This document shows positions 51,695 through 60,690 of a stretch of DNA of 64,000 nt, piece after piece; positions within the stretch are counted from its first letter, which is position 1; each line of letters opens with the position of its first letter. Under the pieces are notes generated by a model. That model was not told the origin of the DNA and did no database searches. It saw only the letters and a program-made list of their open reading frames with translations. The stretch spans positions 79,682 to 143,681 of the forward strand of contig NZ_JAOCCU010000013.1 in assembly GCF_029840635.1 (NCBI RefSeq), written 5' to 3'. The position numbers and the translations under genes were made by a program. The DNA is from Mitsuaria sp. GD03876. GTDB lineage: Bacteria > Pseudomonadota > Gammaproteobacteria > Burkholderiales > Burkholderiaceae_C.

Positions 51695-51723
51695 ACACCG
51701 GTCGCCCTTCGGCGTACCGGTGT
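51695..51723 (+). promoter_or_regulatory. Hairpin in the acyltransferase leader
   Basis: ACACCGGTCGCC pairs with GGCGTACCGGTGT around a CTTC loop (12 bp with one bulged T), ending 24 bp before the TTG start. It could end thiamine-operon transcripts (no U-tract) or limit ribosome loading of the next gene. Confidence 0.5.
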
Positions 51724-51746
51724 TGTCACGATGAAGGGAGACACCG

Positions 51747-52760
51747 TTGCACAGTCGACTCCGACTCGACACCTTGCGTGGGCTGGCATGCCTGCTGCTC
51801 GTCAGCTATCACGTGATCGGCGCGGACAGCGCGTCCGGGCTGCGCCTGCCCGACGACCACCTGGCGAGCCAGACCAACGATTTCCTGGCGCTCATCCGCA
51901 TGCCGTTGTTCTCGTTCCTGTCGGGGCTCGTCTACGCGGCGCGGCCGCTGCGAGGCGAGATCGGTGGATTCGCCAAGGGCAAGGTGCGACGGCTGCTGGT
52001 GCCGATGCTGATCGTCGGCACGGGCTTCGCGCTGCTGCAGACGGCGATGTCCGGCACCAACAACGACGGCATCACCGAGTGGCACCTGCTGCACATCGTC
52101 CCCGTCGCGCATTACTGGTTCCTCGAGTCGCTGTTCCTGATCTTCATGCTCACGGCGGTGCTGGAGCGCTTGCGGCTGATGGACACGCCGGAGCATTTCG
52201 CCGCCGTCGGCATCGCCGCGATGGCGCTGCATGTCTGGGCGCCGATGCCGGTCTACTTCGGCCTGAATGGCGCGACCTTCCTGCTGCCGTTCTTCCTGCT
52301 CGGCGTGGCGGCCCGACGCTTCCCGGCGATGACATCGAACCCGCGGCTGACCGTCGCGATCGTGGTGGTGCCGATCGTGCTGCTGATGAGCTGGGCCGCC
52401 ACCAAGCCGCCGCCGGCGGACACGCCGGGGATCGGGCGGCTCCTCGTCAGCCTGTGCGCCTGTCTGCTGCTGCTCCGCCTGCGCATGGAATCGCGCTGGC
52501 TGGCCTGGATCGGCGCCTGGTCCTTCGGGATCTACCTGTTCCACCCGGTCTTCACCGCCGCGTCCCGCATGGCGCTGCAGCGCGCCGGCGTCCACGACCT
52601 GGCGGTCCTGCTCGTCGTCGGCGTGATCACGGGGCTCGCCTGCTCGATCGCGTTGACGGCCGGCCTGAGGCGCTCATCCACAGGCCGCTGGATCACCGGC
52701 GAGAGACTCCCTGCTGCTCAAGACGCCGAACTTGGCGCTGCGAAAAAGTCGCTGACCTAG
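51747..52760 (+). CDS. Acyltransferase-3 (OafA/YrhL-like) membrane protein
   Basis: The 337-aa integral inner-membrane protein has about ten membrane segments. Its N-terminus has R-L-D-T-L-R-G-L-A-C, then S-Y-H-V-I-G carrying the conserved His; R-x-P-L-F-S-F-L-S-G and WSFGIYLFHPVF are also family features. Relatives O-acetylate sugars or lipids of the envelope. The start is a TTG with AAGGGAG 6 nt upstream, a codon that would lower expression. The acceptor is unknown. It is preceded by a 197-bp gap after thiDE. Confidence 0.88.
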   Translation: MHSRLRLDTLRGLACLLLVSYHVIGADSASGLRLPDDHLASQTNDFLALIRMPLFSFLSGLVYAARPLRGEIGGFAKGKVRRLLVPMLIVGTGFALLQTAMSGTNNDGITEWHLLHIVPVAHYWFLESLFLIFMLTAVLERLRLMDTPEHFAAVGIAAMALHVWAPMPVYFGLNGATFLLPFFLLGVAARRFPAMTSNPRLTVAIVVVPIVLLMSWAATKPPPADTPGIGRLLVSLCACLLLLRLRMESRWLAWIGAWSFGIYLFHPVFTAASRMALQRAGVHDLAVLLVVGVITGLACSIALTAGLRRSSTGRWITGERLPAAQDAELGAAKKSLT

Positions 52761-52880
52761 ACACTCCTTCGGGTGGGCTTCACGGCCTCTTCATCCCCCG
52801 GCCCTGTGCCCACTTGTGAGCCATTCCATCGCTGCCCGCTTCAGGGAAAGATTTGCCCCTTTCCACCGAGGAGCGATGCG

Positions 52881-53087
52881 ATGAATGGCACGTCAGCAAT
52901 CACGAGGCGCAAATCGCCACAGTCGTCCCACCGCGGACGTCATGCTCGCAACGAGCAGGCGCAGCTGCATGTTCAAAGCCGATTCGAATTGAGCGAGCTG
53001 CTGTCCCAGTGCGACCTGACCGTCCCGCCTCTTGAGGACCTCGCCAGTTGGGACGCGATCAAGCCAGTCGGCGAAGAGCTTTGGTAG
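52881..53087 (+). pseudogene. Remnant of a MazE/ChpS-type antitoxin gene
   Basis: The 68-aa frame ends SRFELSELLSQCDLTVPPL then E-D-L-A-S-W-D-A-I-K-P-V-G-E-E-L-W. This closely parallels the C-terminal toxin-binding tail of ChpS/MazE antitoxins (RRY-S-L-D-E-L-L-A-Q-C-D ... G-D-E-I-W). The N-terminal AbrB-like DNA-binding half is not intact: pieces (RRKSPQSS; in another frame PTADVMLAT, about 52926-52952) suggest two frameshifts. GAGGAG lies 7 nt before the ATG, so it may still be translated. No MazF/ChpB toxin follows. Confidence 0.55.
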
Positions 53088-53273
53088 CTCGATCAGTTCC
53101 GCCGGCATCCTCCCCCTCCCCCATCCGGGAGACCCTGCCCTCCTCCGCTGCTGAATAATGGCCCGATCCCGCACCCGCTGACCGCCCGCCGTCCCGGCGG
53201 CCATCGGTGCAAGTCCTGACCCTCGACGCGTCCCCGCCGGATCATCCTGCAGGGAACAGGAGCAGCGACCGCC

Positions 53274-54968
53274 GTGGCCACGCCCCCCTACCTGAAGCCG
53301 GTGCCCGACTGGCAGGAGCATGAGAAGCCCAGCATGCCGGGCTCTCCCTCCATGCCCTGGCATCCGCCGTGGCGGCGCGTCGCCTACGCGCTGGTGGCGA
53401 TCCTGGTGGGCATCACCGGCGCGCTCGGCAACGGCCTGGTCTCCGCCAACCTCCCCGTCCTGCAAGGCCAGCTCGGCCTCACCCCGTCCGAGGGCGCGTG
53501 GATCTCCGCCGCCTACGTGATGGTCAACGTCACCGCCAACCTGCTGGTCTTCAAGTGCCGCCAGCAGTTCGGCATGCGCTGGTTCGCCGAGGTCGGCCTG
53601 GGCATCTACGCGGCGCTGACGCTGCTGCACCTGGCCGTCGGCACCCTCGCCACCACGCTGATCGTGCGCGCCGCCAGCGGCCTGGCCGGCGCCGCCTGCT
53701 CCACGCTGTGCCTGCTCTACATGCTGCAGAGCATGCCCCGCACCCACACCGGCAAGATGCTGGTGATCGGCGTGGGCATCGGGCAACTCGCCGCGCCGCT
53801 GGCCTGGGTCGTCTCGCCCGCGCTGCTCGACCAGGGCGGCGGCTCCTGGCACAACCTCTACCTGTTCGAGGCCGGCCTCGCGCTGTGCAGCTTCGCCGCG
53901 GTCGTCGTGCTCAAGCTGCCGCCCGGCATCCAGATCAAGGTCTTCGAGCCGCTGGACTTCCTCACCTTCGCCCTGATGGCCCCCGCCGTCGCGATGGTCT
54001 GCGCCGTGCTCGTCCAGGGCTACCTGCACTGGTGGTTCGACGCCCGCTGGCTCGGCTGGCTGCTGATCGCCGCGCTGCTGCTGATCCTGGCCGCCGTCTT
54101 CCTCGAGCACCACCGCGCCAATCCGCTGATCCAGACGCGCTGGTTCGCCAACGGCGCCACGGTGCGCTTCGTCATCGGCGGCGTCATCCTGCGTTTCCTC
54201 ACCGCCGAGCAATCGGTCGGCGCGGTCAGCTTCCTGCGCGCCCAGGGCATGGGCCCGGACCAGCTCCAGCCGCTGTTCGCCGTCATCCTGGCCGGGATGG
54301 TGCTCGGCATCCTGGCCTGCTCGATCAGCTTCACGCCCAAGACGCTGGTGCCGCAGATCCTGCTGTCCATCGTGCTGTTCGCGGTCGCCGGGCTGATGGA
54401 CCACCACCGCACCAGCCTGGACCGGCCGCAGGACTTCTACCTCAGCCAGTTCCTGCTCTCGATCGGTGCCGGCATGTTCATGGGCCCGCTGATGCTGATC
54501 GGCATCGGCCAGGCGCTGAAGAACGGCCCGGCGTACATGGTCACCTTCTCGGTGATGTTCTCGATCACGCAGACGATGGGCGGGCTGGTCGGCTCGGCGG
54601 TGCTCAACACCTACCAGCTCTACCGAGAGCACGAGTTCTCCGCCTCGCTCGTGGCGACGATGGACCGCACCGACCCGGTCGTCGCGACGCGGCTGGCGCA
54701 ACAGGCGGCGGCGCTCGGCGCGGTCATCGGCGATCCGGTGCTGCGCTCGGCGCAAGGCACGGCGCAGCTCGCGGCGGTCGCGCGGCGCGAATCCAACGTC
54801 CGCGCCTACAACGACGTCTTCATGTTCAGCGCGGTCACCGCGATCGCGTTCCTGCTGTGGCTGCTGGCGCTGCTGGGCCGCACCGCGCTGACGAAACGGC
54901 TCGCGGAACGCCGCGCCGCCGACCTGCCCGCCGGGGCTCCGGCCCATCCACCGCCCGCACGACCATGA
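53274..54968 (+). CDS. DHA2-family MFS multidrug transporter (EmrB-like)
   Basis: The 564-aa, ~14-TM transporter is the inner-membrane part of a tripartite pump. Features are a cytoplasmic Pro-rich N-terminus, motif region NLPVLQGQLGLTPSEGAWIS and AAYVMVNVTANLLV, and a large periplasmic loop between the last helices (LYREHEFSASLVATMDRTDP). The GTG start at 53274 has AGGAG about 11 nt upstream. The stop overlaps the HlyD-family gene (ATGA). Substrate unknown; EmrB relatives export hydrophobic drugs and aromatic acids. Confidence 0.92.
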   Translation: MATPPYLKPVPDWQEHEKPSMPGSPSMPWHPPWRRVAYALVAILVGITGALGNGLVSANLPVLQGQLGLTPSEGAWISAAYVMVNVTANLLVFKCRQQFGMRWFAEVGLGIYAALTLLHLAVGTLATTLIVRAASGLAGAACSTLCLLYMLQSMPRTHTGKMLVIGVGIGQLAAPLAWVVSPALLDQGGGSWHNLYLFEAGLALCSFAAVVVLKLPPGIQIKVFEPLDFLTFALMAPAVAMVCAVLVQGYLHWWFDARWLGWLLIAALLLILAAVFLEHHRANPLIQTRWFANGATVRFVIGGVILRFLTAEQSVGAVSFLRAQGMGPDQLQPLFAVILAGMVLGILACSISFTPKTLVPQILLSIVLFAVAGLMDHHRTSLDRPQDFYLSQFLLSIGAGMFMGPLMLIGIGQALKNGPAYMVTFSVMFSITQTMGGLVGSAVLNTYQLYREHEFSASLVATMDRTDPVVATRLAQQAAALGAVIGDPVLRSAQGTAQLAAVARRESNVRAYNDVFMFSAVTAIAFLLWLLALLGRTALTKRLAERRAADLPAGAPAHPPPARP

Positions 54969-56290
54969 GCAACGCGCCGACCCCTCCCGCCATGGCTCCC
55001 TCGTCCGCCAGCACGGCCGGTGCCGACCTGCCGTTGCCCGCCGATGGCGAAGGCACCGCCAGGACCGCGCCGATGCCGCCTCCGCCGCCGCCGCCGCCTC
55101 CCCCGCCCAAGTACCTGAAGGCGTCGACGACAGCGATCGTCGCGATGGCCGTCGTGGCGCTGGCCGGCGTCACGCTGGTGATGCGGGCGTGGGAGCTCGG
55201 CCCCTTCGACACCAGCAACGAGACCACCGACAACGCCTACGTGCGCGGGGCGGTGACGGTGCTGTCGCCGCAGGTCAACGGCTACGTCGTCGAGGTGCTG
55301 GTCAGGGACTTCGAGCAGGTCAAGGCCGGCCAGCCGCTGGTGCGGATCGACGACCGCCTCTACGCCGCCGCGGTCGCGCAGGCCGACGCGCAGCGCGCCA
55401 ACGCGGCGGCGCAGTTCGACAACTTCGACCAGACGCAGGCGCAGAACCAGGCGACGCTGGCCGCCTCGCGCGCGACGCTGGCCTCGTCGGAGGGCGAGCT
55501 GGCGCGCTCGAACGCGGAGCTGTCGCGGGTCGAGGACCTGGCGGGTCGCGGCTCGGTGTCGCTGAACGAGCGCGACCGCGTGCGCGCCAGCAACCGGCTC
55601 GCCGCCGCCAACGTCGAGAAGGCGCGGGCCGACATCCGCATCGGCGAGGAGCGGATCAAGGCCACCAGCGTCAGCCGCGGCGGCCTGCATGCGCAGGTGC
55701 AGGCGGCGGAGGCGCAGCTCGCGACCGCGCGCATCAACCTGTCCAACACGGTGGTGCGGGCGCCGGCCGACGGCCAGGTGAGCGAGGTGTCGGTGCGGCT
55801 GGGCCAGTACGTCAGCGCCGGGTCGCAGCTGCTGTTCCTGGTGCCGCGCCAGTTCTGGGTCGTCGCCAACTTCAAGGAGACGCAGACCGGCCGCATGCAG
55901 GTCGGCCAGCCGGCGAGCTTGCGCGCCGACGCGCTCAAGGGCGTGCGCTTCAGCGGCCACGTGCAGCAGATCGCGCCGGCGACCGGCTCGGAGTTCGCGG
56001 TGCTCAAGGCCGACAACGCGACCGGCAACTTCACGAAGGTGGTGCAGCGGCTGCCGGTGCGGATCGCGCTCGATCCGGACCAGGCGGGCTCGGAGCGGCT
56101 GCGGCCGGGGATGTCGGTGGTCGTGACGGTGGAGACCTCGGCCTCGGCGCCCGCGGCGGCGGCCGGCAACGCACCGCCGGCAGCCGGGCCTTCCGGCACC
56201 TCCGGCACCTCCGGCACCTCCGGAGCCAGCGGAGCCAGCGGAGCCGGCGCGAACGCGGGGGCCGCGTCGGCGCCAGGAGCCTCTCGATGA
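54965..56290 (+). CDS. HlyD/EmrA-family periplasmic adaptor
   Basis: The 441-aa adaptor has a cytoplasmic N-terminal tail with an 11-proline run (P38-P48), one membrane helix (about 54-71), a biotinyl-lipoyl-like domain (VNGYVVEVLVRDFEQVKAGQ), a coiled-coil hairpin (about 120-230) and a beta-barrel (FWVVANFKETQTGRMQVGQ). It bridges the DHA2 pump to the outer-membrane channel. The C-terminus carries an S-G-T/S-G-A repeat (56192-56245) not needed for the fold. The ATGA overlaps on both sides make a tight three-gene operon. Confidence 0.93.
   Translation: MSNAPTPPAMAPSSASTAGADLPLPADGEGTARTAPMPPPPPPPPPPPKYLKASTTAIVAMAVVALAGVTLVMRAWELGPFDTSNETTDNAYVRGAVTVLSPQVNGYVVEVLVRDFEQVKAGQPLVRIDDRLYAAAVAQADAQRANAAAQFDNFDQTQAQNQATLAASRATLASSEGELARSNAELSRVEDLAGRGSVSLNERDRVRASNRLAAANVEKARADIRIGEERIKATSVSRGGLHAQVQAAEAQLATARINLSNTVVRAPADGQVSEVSVRLGQYVSAGSQLLFLVPRQFWVVANFKETQTGRMQVGQPASLRADALKGVRFSGHVQQIAPATGSEFAVLKADNATGNFTKVVQRLPVRIALDPDQAGSERLRPGMSVVVTVETSASAPAAAAGNAPPAAGPSGTSGTSGTSGASGASGAGANAGAASAPGASR
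56192..56245. repeat. In-frame 9-bp tandem repeat in the adaptor C-terminus
   Basis: Three TCCGGCACC units (56192-56218) are followed by TCCGGAGCC and two AGCGGAGCC (56219-56245), encoding S-G-T then S-G-A triplets. It has the same 9-bp period and Gly/Ser-rich style as the thiDE repeat. Confidence 0.85.
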
Positions 56291-57741
56291 AGGGCACCCA
56301 GGCCGATGGCGCGCGCGCGGCGTGCCTGCGGGTGACCGCCGTGCTCGCGACCGCCGTGGTGGCGGGCTGCGCGCCAGCGCTGCGCGCGCCGCCCGAGTCC
56401 GCGCGCATCGCGCCTCCCGCCGCTTGGCGCGAGCAGCCGGTGTCGACCGAGTCGTCCGCGGCCGCGCCCTTGCCCGCCGCCTCGGCGGCGGCCGCGGTGT
56501 TGCGACCGCAGTGGTGGCGCGATTTCGGCGACCCGGTCCTGGACGAGCTGGTGCGACGCGCCCTCGACCACAACAACGACCTGCTGTTGGCCGGCGCGCG
56601 GCTGGACGAGGCGCGCGCCGCGCTCGCGTCAGGCCGCGCCGCCGAGGGCCCGCAGCTCAACGCGTCCGTCGCGCTCCAGGGCTCGCGGTCGTTGCAGCCG
56701 ACGGGGATCTCCGAGTCGCACGTGGTGCAGCCGCAGCTGACCGCGTCGTGGGAGCTGGACCTGTGGGACCGCCTCGGCGCATTGACCCGCGCGGCAAGAC
56801 TGCGCGTCGCGGCGAGCGAGGCCGACCGGGACGGCGCGGCGCTCAGCATCGCGGCGACGACGGTGCAGTCCTACATCGGGTTGCTGGCGCTGGAATCGCA
56901 GCTCGCGCTGTCCAAGCGCACGCTCGACTCGCGCGCCGAGGCGCTGCGGCTGGCGCAGGACCAGGCGCGCACCGGCTACATCTCGCAATTGCAGCTGACG
57001 CAGGCGCAGGCGGAGTACGCCTCGGTCGCGCAGCAGGTGCCGACCTTGGAACTGGCGATCCGGCGCCAGGAGAACGCGCTGGCGCAGCTCACCGGCCAGC
57101 CGCCGGGCGACATGCCGCGCGGCCGGCCGTTCGAGGACCTGTCCCTGCCGCTGCCGCCGGTGGTGCTGCCCTCGGCGCTGCTGGAGCGGCGACCCGACCT
57201 CGCGCAGGCCGCGCTGACGCTGGCCGCGAGCGACGCGACGCTGGCCTCGCGCCGGGCGGCCTTCCTGCCGCAGATCCAGTTCAGCGCGTCGGCGGGCCGG
57301 CTCTACGTGGGCGCGTTGGACTACGACCCGATCCGGGTCTGGAGCATCGGGGGCAGCGTGCTCGCGCCGCTGTTCGATTCGGGCCGGCTGCAGGCGCAGT
57401 TCGACACGGCAGCCGCCCAGCGCGACCAGGCCGCCTTCGCGTACCGGGGGCGGGTGCTGGCGGCGCTGACGGAGGTCGAGAACGCCCTCGCGGGCATCGA
57501 GCGCATCGACCGCCAGCGGCGCTTCTCGCAAGAGCGCCGCGACGTGCTGGCACGCTCGCTGCAGTACGCGCATGACCGCTACGAAGCGGGCTATGCCGGC
57601 TACCTCGAGGAACTGGACGCGCAGCGCAACCTCTTCGCGCAGGACAACGACCTGATCCGCATCCGCCAGAGCGAGTTGGAGAACCGGCTCGCGCTGGTCC
57701 GGGCGCTGGGCGGCGGATGGCGTCCGCCCTCGACGCCTTAG
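56287..57741 (+). CDS. Outer-membrane efflux channel lipoprotein (OprM/NodT family)
   Basis: The 484-aa RND/MFS-type outer-membrane factor has a lipoprotein signal (VVAGC, lipidated C28), WWRDFGDPVLDELVRRAL and NNDLLLAGARLDEARAAL, and a duplicated OEP domain with LLERRPDLAQAALTLAASDA. Trimers form the channel that completes the pump with the DHA2 transporter and the adaptor. The C-terminus has YEAGYAGYLEELDAQRNLF. It is the last gene of the operon; a strong hairpin follows at 57778-57799. Confidence 0.94.
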   Translation: MKGTQADGARAACLRVTAVLATAVVAGCAPALRAPPESARIAPPAAWREQPVSTESSAAAPLPAASAAAAVLRPQWWRDFGDPVLDELVRRALDHNNDLLLAGARLDEARAALASGRAAEGPQLNASVALQGSRSLQPTGISESHVVQPQLTASWELDLWDRLGALTRAARLRVAASEADRDGAALSIAATTVQSYIGLLALESQLALSKRTLDSRAEALRLAQDQARTGYISQLQLTQAQAEYASVAQQVPTLELAIRRQENALAQLTGQPPGDMPRGRPFEDLSLPLPPVVLPSALLERRPDLAQAALTLAASDATLASRRAAFLPQIQFSASAGRLYVGALDYDPIRVWSIGGSVLAPLFDSGRLQAQFDTAAAQRDQAAFAYRGRVLAALTEVENALAGIERIDRQRRFSQERRDVLARSLQYAHDRYEAGYAGYLEELDAQRNLFAQDNDLIRIRQSELENRLALVRALGGGWRPPSTP

Positions 57742-57777
57742 CGCGGTGCAACAAGCGGAGAAGCCCCGGCCCATGAA

Positions 57778-57799
57778 CAAAGGGCCCGAAGGCCCTTTG
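57778..57799. terminator. Hairpin ending the efflux operon
   Basis: The 9-bp perfect stem CAAAGGGCC / GGCCCTTTG has a CGAA loop. A second hairpin ATCGCCC / GGGCGAT (57809-57825) abuts the convergent phosphatase stop. Together they separate the two convergent genes. Confidence 0.75.
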
Positions 57800-57824
57800 C
57801 TTGTGGTCATCGCCCGAAGGGCGA

Positions 57825-59882
57825 TCACTTCTTGGCGATCTTCGCCGGCCGCTTCGCGCCGGAGGCGTCGGCGGGAGCGACGGCGCCTTTGACCGCCGCT
57901 TGCGCCAGCTTGAAGAACACGTCCGTGTTGTCGATCACGCCGGTGAACGCCAGCGCGCCCGGGCCGAAGGCCGACAGCGGGATGTCCGTCGCCGTGTGCA
58001 CCGCCTGCTCGCCGGGCACCTGGCCAATGACCAGGAACTCGCCCTGCGCGTCGTCGCGCTCGGCCGCATTGGCCGGGTACCACTTCAGCGGCTCGCCCTT
58101 GGCCAGCGGCTGCTGCGAATCCCGCAGCGGCGTCTGGTTCGTGCGCCAGTCTTCGTAGCGGTCCGCGTTCGCGCCATACCCCACCAGCAGCCGGTAGTCG
58201 ATGTCCGTGGCCTCCGGGTAGCCGTCCGCGGCGATGCGGTAACGCGGGAAGCCCGCCTTCTCGTACACGCCGACGACCTTGTCGCGCAGGTTGGTCGCGC
58301 CCTTCTTCGTCGCCGCCTCCCGCAGCGCCGCGTCCGTCAGCATCGAGCCGCCGATCAGCGCCGCGCCCGAGCACTCGTGGTCCGCCGTCACGATCACCAG
58401 CGTCTCGCCGTTCTCGCGCGCGAAGTCCTGCGCCACCTGCACCGCGCGGTCGAACTCGATCGTGTCGAGCATCCAGCGCTCCGAGTCCATGTTGTGCGCC
58501 TGCTTGTCGATCGACGCGCCCTCGATCATCAGCACGAAGCCCTTGGACTGCTTCTTCAGCGTGCCGATCGCGGCCTTGGCCATCTCGTCGAGCATCGGCT
58601 GGTCGGGGAAGCCGTAGTCGTCGACGACGCTGCCGCCCGCCAGGCCCTTCTTGACGCCGCGGCGGCCGTCGATCTTGTCCAGCGCCACGTTCATGTTGGA
58701 GAACGCGAACAGGCCCAGCAGCTTGTCGGCGCCCGCGCCCGCGGTCGCCGCGTCGAGCTCGGCCTTCGTCGGCGCGTAGCGGTAGCCGGCGTCCTGGAAC
58801 TCCTTGATCAGGTCGCGGCCCTTGTCCTTCGCGCCCGGCGCGGCGCCCCAGCGCTTGACGATCTCCGACGTGTGCGGATCGGTCGAGGAGAACGCGTAGT
58901 CGTTGCCGTCGGCGCGCTCGGAGCCGGCCGTGCCCGCCGGCAGGAACCACTTGCGGCCGCCGCCCATCAGCACGGTCAGGCCGGTGCGCGCGCGGTCGTC
59001 GAAGAACTGGTCGACGATGCCGGTGCCCGCGCCGCGGTTGCTGGTGTGCACCGCGTTGCCCGCCGGCGTCGCGTCGAACACGTCTGCCGTCGTCACGATG
59101 CCCAGCGCCTTGCCCTGCGTGCGGTGCAGGTACTCGGACAGGTATTCGATGCGGGGGTTGTCGAAGGCGTCGACGGTGTCGTCGGGGAACACGCCCTCTT
59201 CATTGTTGTTGTTCTTGTTGCCCGAGACATAGGACGTCATGCCCGGCGACGAGTCCGTCACCACCGAGTTCAGCGACGCCGTCTTGACCATGCCCGTGGC
59301 CGAGAAGGTGTCCATCGCCAGCGGCTGGATGACCTTGCCCTGCGCGTAGCCGCCCTTGACGATGCGCGCCGCGGTGCGCTGCGCCGCGCCCATGCCGTCG
59401 CCCAGCAGGATGATGACGTTCTTGACCTTCGGGCCCATCGCCGCGGCGAACGGGATCACGTCGAAGTTGCCGGTGGCGCTGACCTTCTGGCCGTCGGCCT
59501 GCGTCGCCTCGACGCTGAACTCATGGCGCCCGGCCTTCTCCAGGCTCACCGCGCGCACCGTGGCGATCGCGGTCTCGGCGCTGACGCCCTTGACGCAGCC
59601 GGTGCCGCAGTCACGCAGCGCGACGGTCGCGTCGACCGGCTTGCCGTCGATCAGGAAACGCGCCGCGGTGATGCGCTGGCCCGCGTCGGGCTTGATCGTG
59701 GCCTGCAGGTCGAAGCGCTGGCCGGGCAGGAAACGCGCGATCACCGGCTCGGGCTGGCCCGAGGAGAACCGCTCGCTCGGCGGCGTCAGGCGGGTCACGG
59801 TCGGCGCGGCCAGCGCGGTGCCGGCGGCGCTCAGCGCCAGCAGCGCGCAGGCGCCGGCGAGCAGGGAGGGCAAATGCTTCAT
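57825..59882 (-). CDS. Alkaline phosphatase (PhoA superfamily) with N-terminal extra domain
   Basis: The 685-aa exported enzyme has a Sec signal (MKHLPSLLAGACALLALSAA, cleavage near ALA-APT). An Ig-like domain (about 30-145, with a Cys pair DCGTGC) precedes the phosphatase domain. Catalytic features are the metal Asp in ILLGDGMG (D162), nucleophile Ser in TDSSPGMTSY (D210-S211), IEGASIDKQAHNMD and TADHECSG. It releases phosphate from esters in the periplasm. No pho box was recognised. The His/Asp-rich small exported protein lies 86 bp upstream. Confidence 0.92.
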   Translation of the reverse strand: MKHLPSLLAGACALLALSAAGTALAAPTVTRLTPPSERFSSGQPEPVIARFLPGQRFDLQATIKPDAGQRITAARFLIDGKPVDATVALRDCGTGCVKGVSAETAIATVRAVSLEKAGRHEFSVEATQADGQKVSATGNFDVIPFAAAMGPKVKNVIILLGDGMGAAQRTAARIVKGGYAQGKVIQPLAMDTFSATGMVKTASLNSVVTDSSPGMTSYVSGNKNNNNEEGVFPDDTVDAFDNPRIEYLSEYLHRTQGKALGIVTTADVFDATPAGNAVHTSNRGAGTGIVDQFFDDRARTGLTVLMGGGRKWFLPAGTAGSERADGNDYAFSSTDPHTSEIVKRWGAAPGAKDKGRDLIKEFQDAGYRYAPTKAELDAATAGAGADKLLGLFAFSNMNVALDKIDGRRGVKKGLAGGSVVDDYGFPDQPMLDEMAKAAIGTLKKQSKGFVLMIEGASIDKQAHNMDSERWMLDTIEFDRAVQVAQDFARENGETLVIVTADHECSGAALIGGSMLTDAALREAATKKGATNLRDKVVGVYEKAGFPRYRIAADGYPEATDIDYRLLVGYGANADRYEDWRTNQTPLRDSQQPLAKGEPLKWYPANAAERDDAQGEFLVIGQVPGEQAVHTATDIPLSAFGPGALAFTGVIDNTDVFFKLAQAAVKGAVAPADASGAKRPAKIAKK

Positions 59883-59968
59883 CGGTGGCATCCCAAGTCG
59901 AAGGAATCGGAAGAATCTGGAAGACGGTGTCGCGCGAGGCGAGGCAGAGCGGTGCGGCGGCGGCGCGC

Positions 59969-60580
59969 TCAATGGCGGTGGCCGTGCGCGTCCGGCGCGG
60001 CGGCCGCCGAGGACTGCGCCTCCAGCGCGCCAGGCGGCAGTTGCAGGCGGATCCAGGACACGCGGCCGGTCTCGTCCTCGACGCGGCCGACCGACAGCGT
60101 GCCGGTCAGCACGACCAGGCCGTCGCGATGCGCCACCAGGCGCTCACGCTGCGCCGGATCGAGCAGCACGGTGACGGTGGACGCGGGCAGGTCGTCGGCC
60201 TCGCCGTCGGCGTGCTCGCTCATGCGCACCGGCCGCGGCGTCAGCCAGAAGCGGCCGGCCTTGGCCTGCTCCTGCGCGACCATGTAGCCGACCAGGCGCA
60301 CCGCGCGGCCATCGGCGCCGCGCAGCGCGTCCGACAGCTCCAGGCCCGCGGGACCGATCGGCGATCGGAAGAATTGGGAAAACTTCAGCTCCATCGGCGC
60401 GATCGCCGAGGACCCAGTCGACGACAACGGCGCCGCGGCGATCGCGGACGCGGTGGCGGCCGCTTCGGAAGAAGGTCCGGCCGACGCCGTCAGCGGCGCG
60501 GCCAGCGCGGCGCACAAGGCCGCGATCGTGGAGGCGGCACGCCGGGCAAGCCGCGTACCTGTGGTGAGTTCGACGCACAT
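59969..60580 (-). CDS. Exported unknown protein (DUF3299-like)
   Basis: The 203-aa protein starts with a signal-like stretch (LARRAASTIAALCAALAAPL, cleavage near TASA). A beta-rich core (about 55-180; VRLVGYMVAQEQ, FWLTPRPVR, STVTVLLD, GLVVLTGTLSVGRV, VSWIRLQLPP) resembles DUF3299-type periplasmic proteins. It ends in a possible metal-binding HGHRH. The start at 60580 is chosen over an upstream in-frame codon because it opens the signal. It precedes the phosphatase on the same strand by 86 bp. Role unknown. Confidence 0.65.
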   Translation of the reverse strand: MCVELTTGTRLARRAASTIAALCAALAAPLTASAGPSSEAAATASAIAAAPLSSTGSSAIAPMELKFSQFFRSPIGPAGLELSDALRGADGRAVRLVGYMVAQEQAKAGRFWLTPRPVRMSEHADGEADDLPASTVTVLLDPAQRERLVAHRDGLVVLTGTLSVGRVEDETGRVSWIRLQLPPGALEAQSSAAAAPDAHGHRH

Positions 60581-60690
60581 GGGCCGCGATTCTTTCGGGG
60601 CCGCATGACGGTTCCGTGACGCACCGTTTTTCTTGCTTGACACCGCGCTCCGCGCCACGCGAAGCTGCCCCGCGACAACCAAGGGAGCAC

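Noticed and set aside
53088..53273. MazF/ChpB toxin after the antitoxin remnant
   Set aside because: No frame shows the R-G-D-x-x-x-V/GRP motifs of that family; the region is promoter for the efflux operon.
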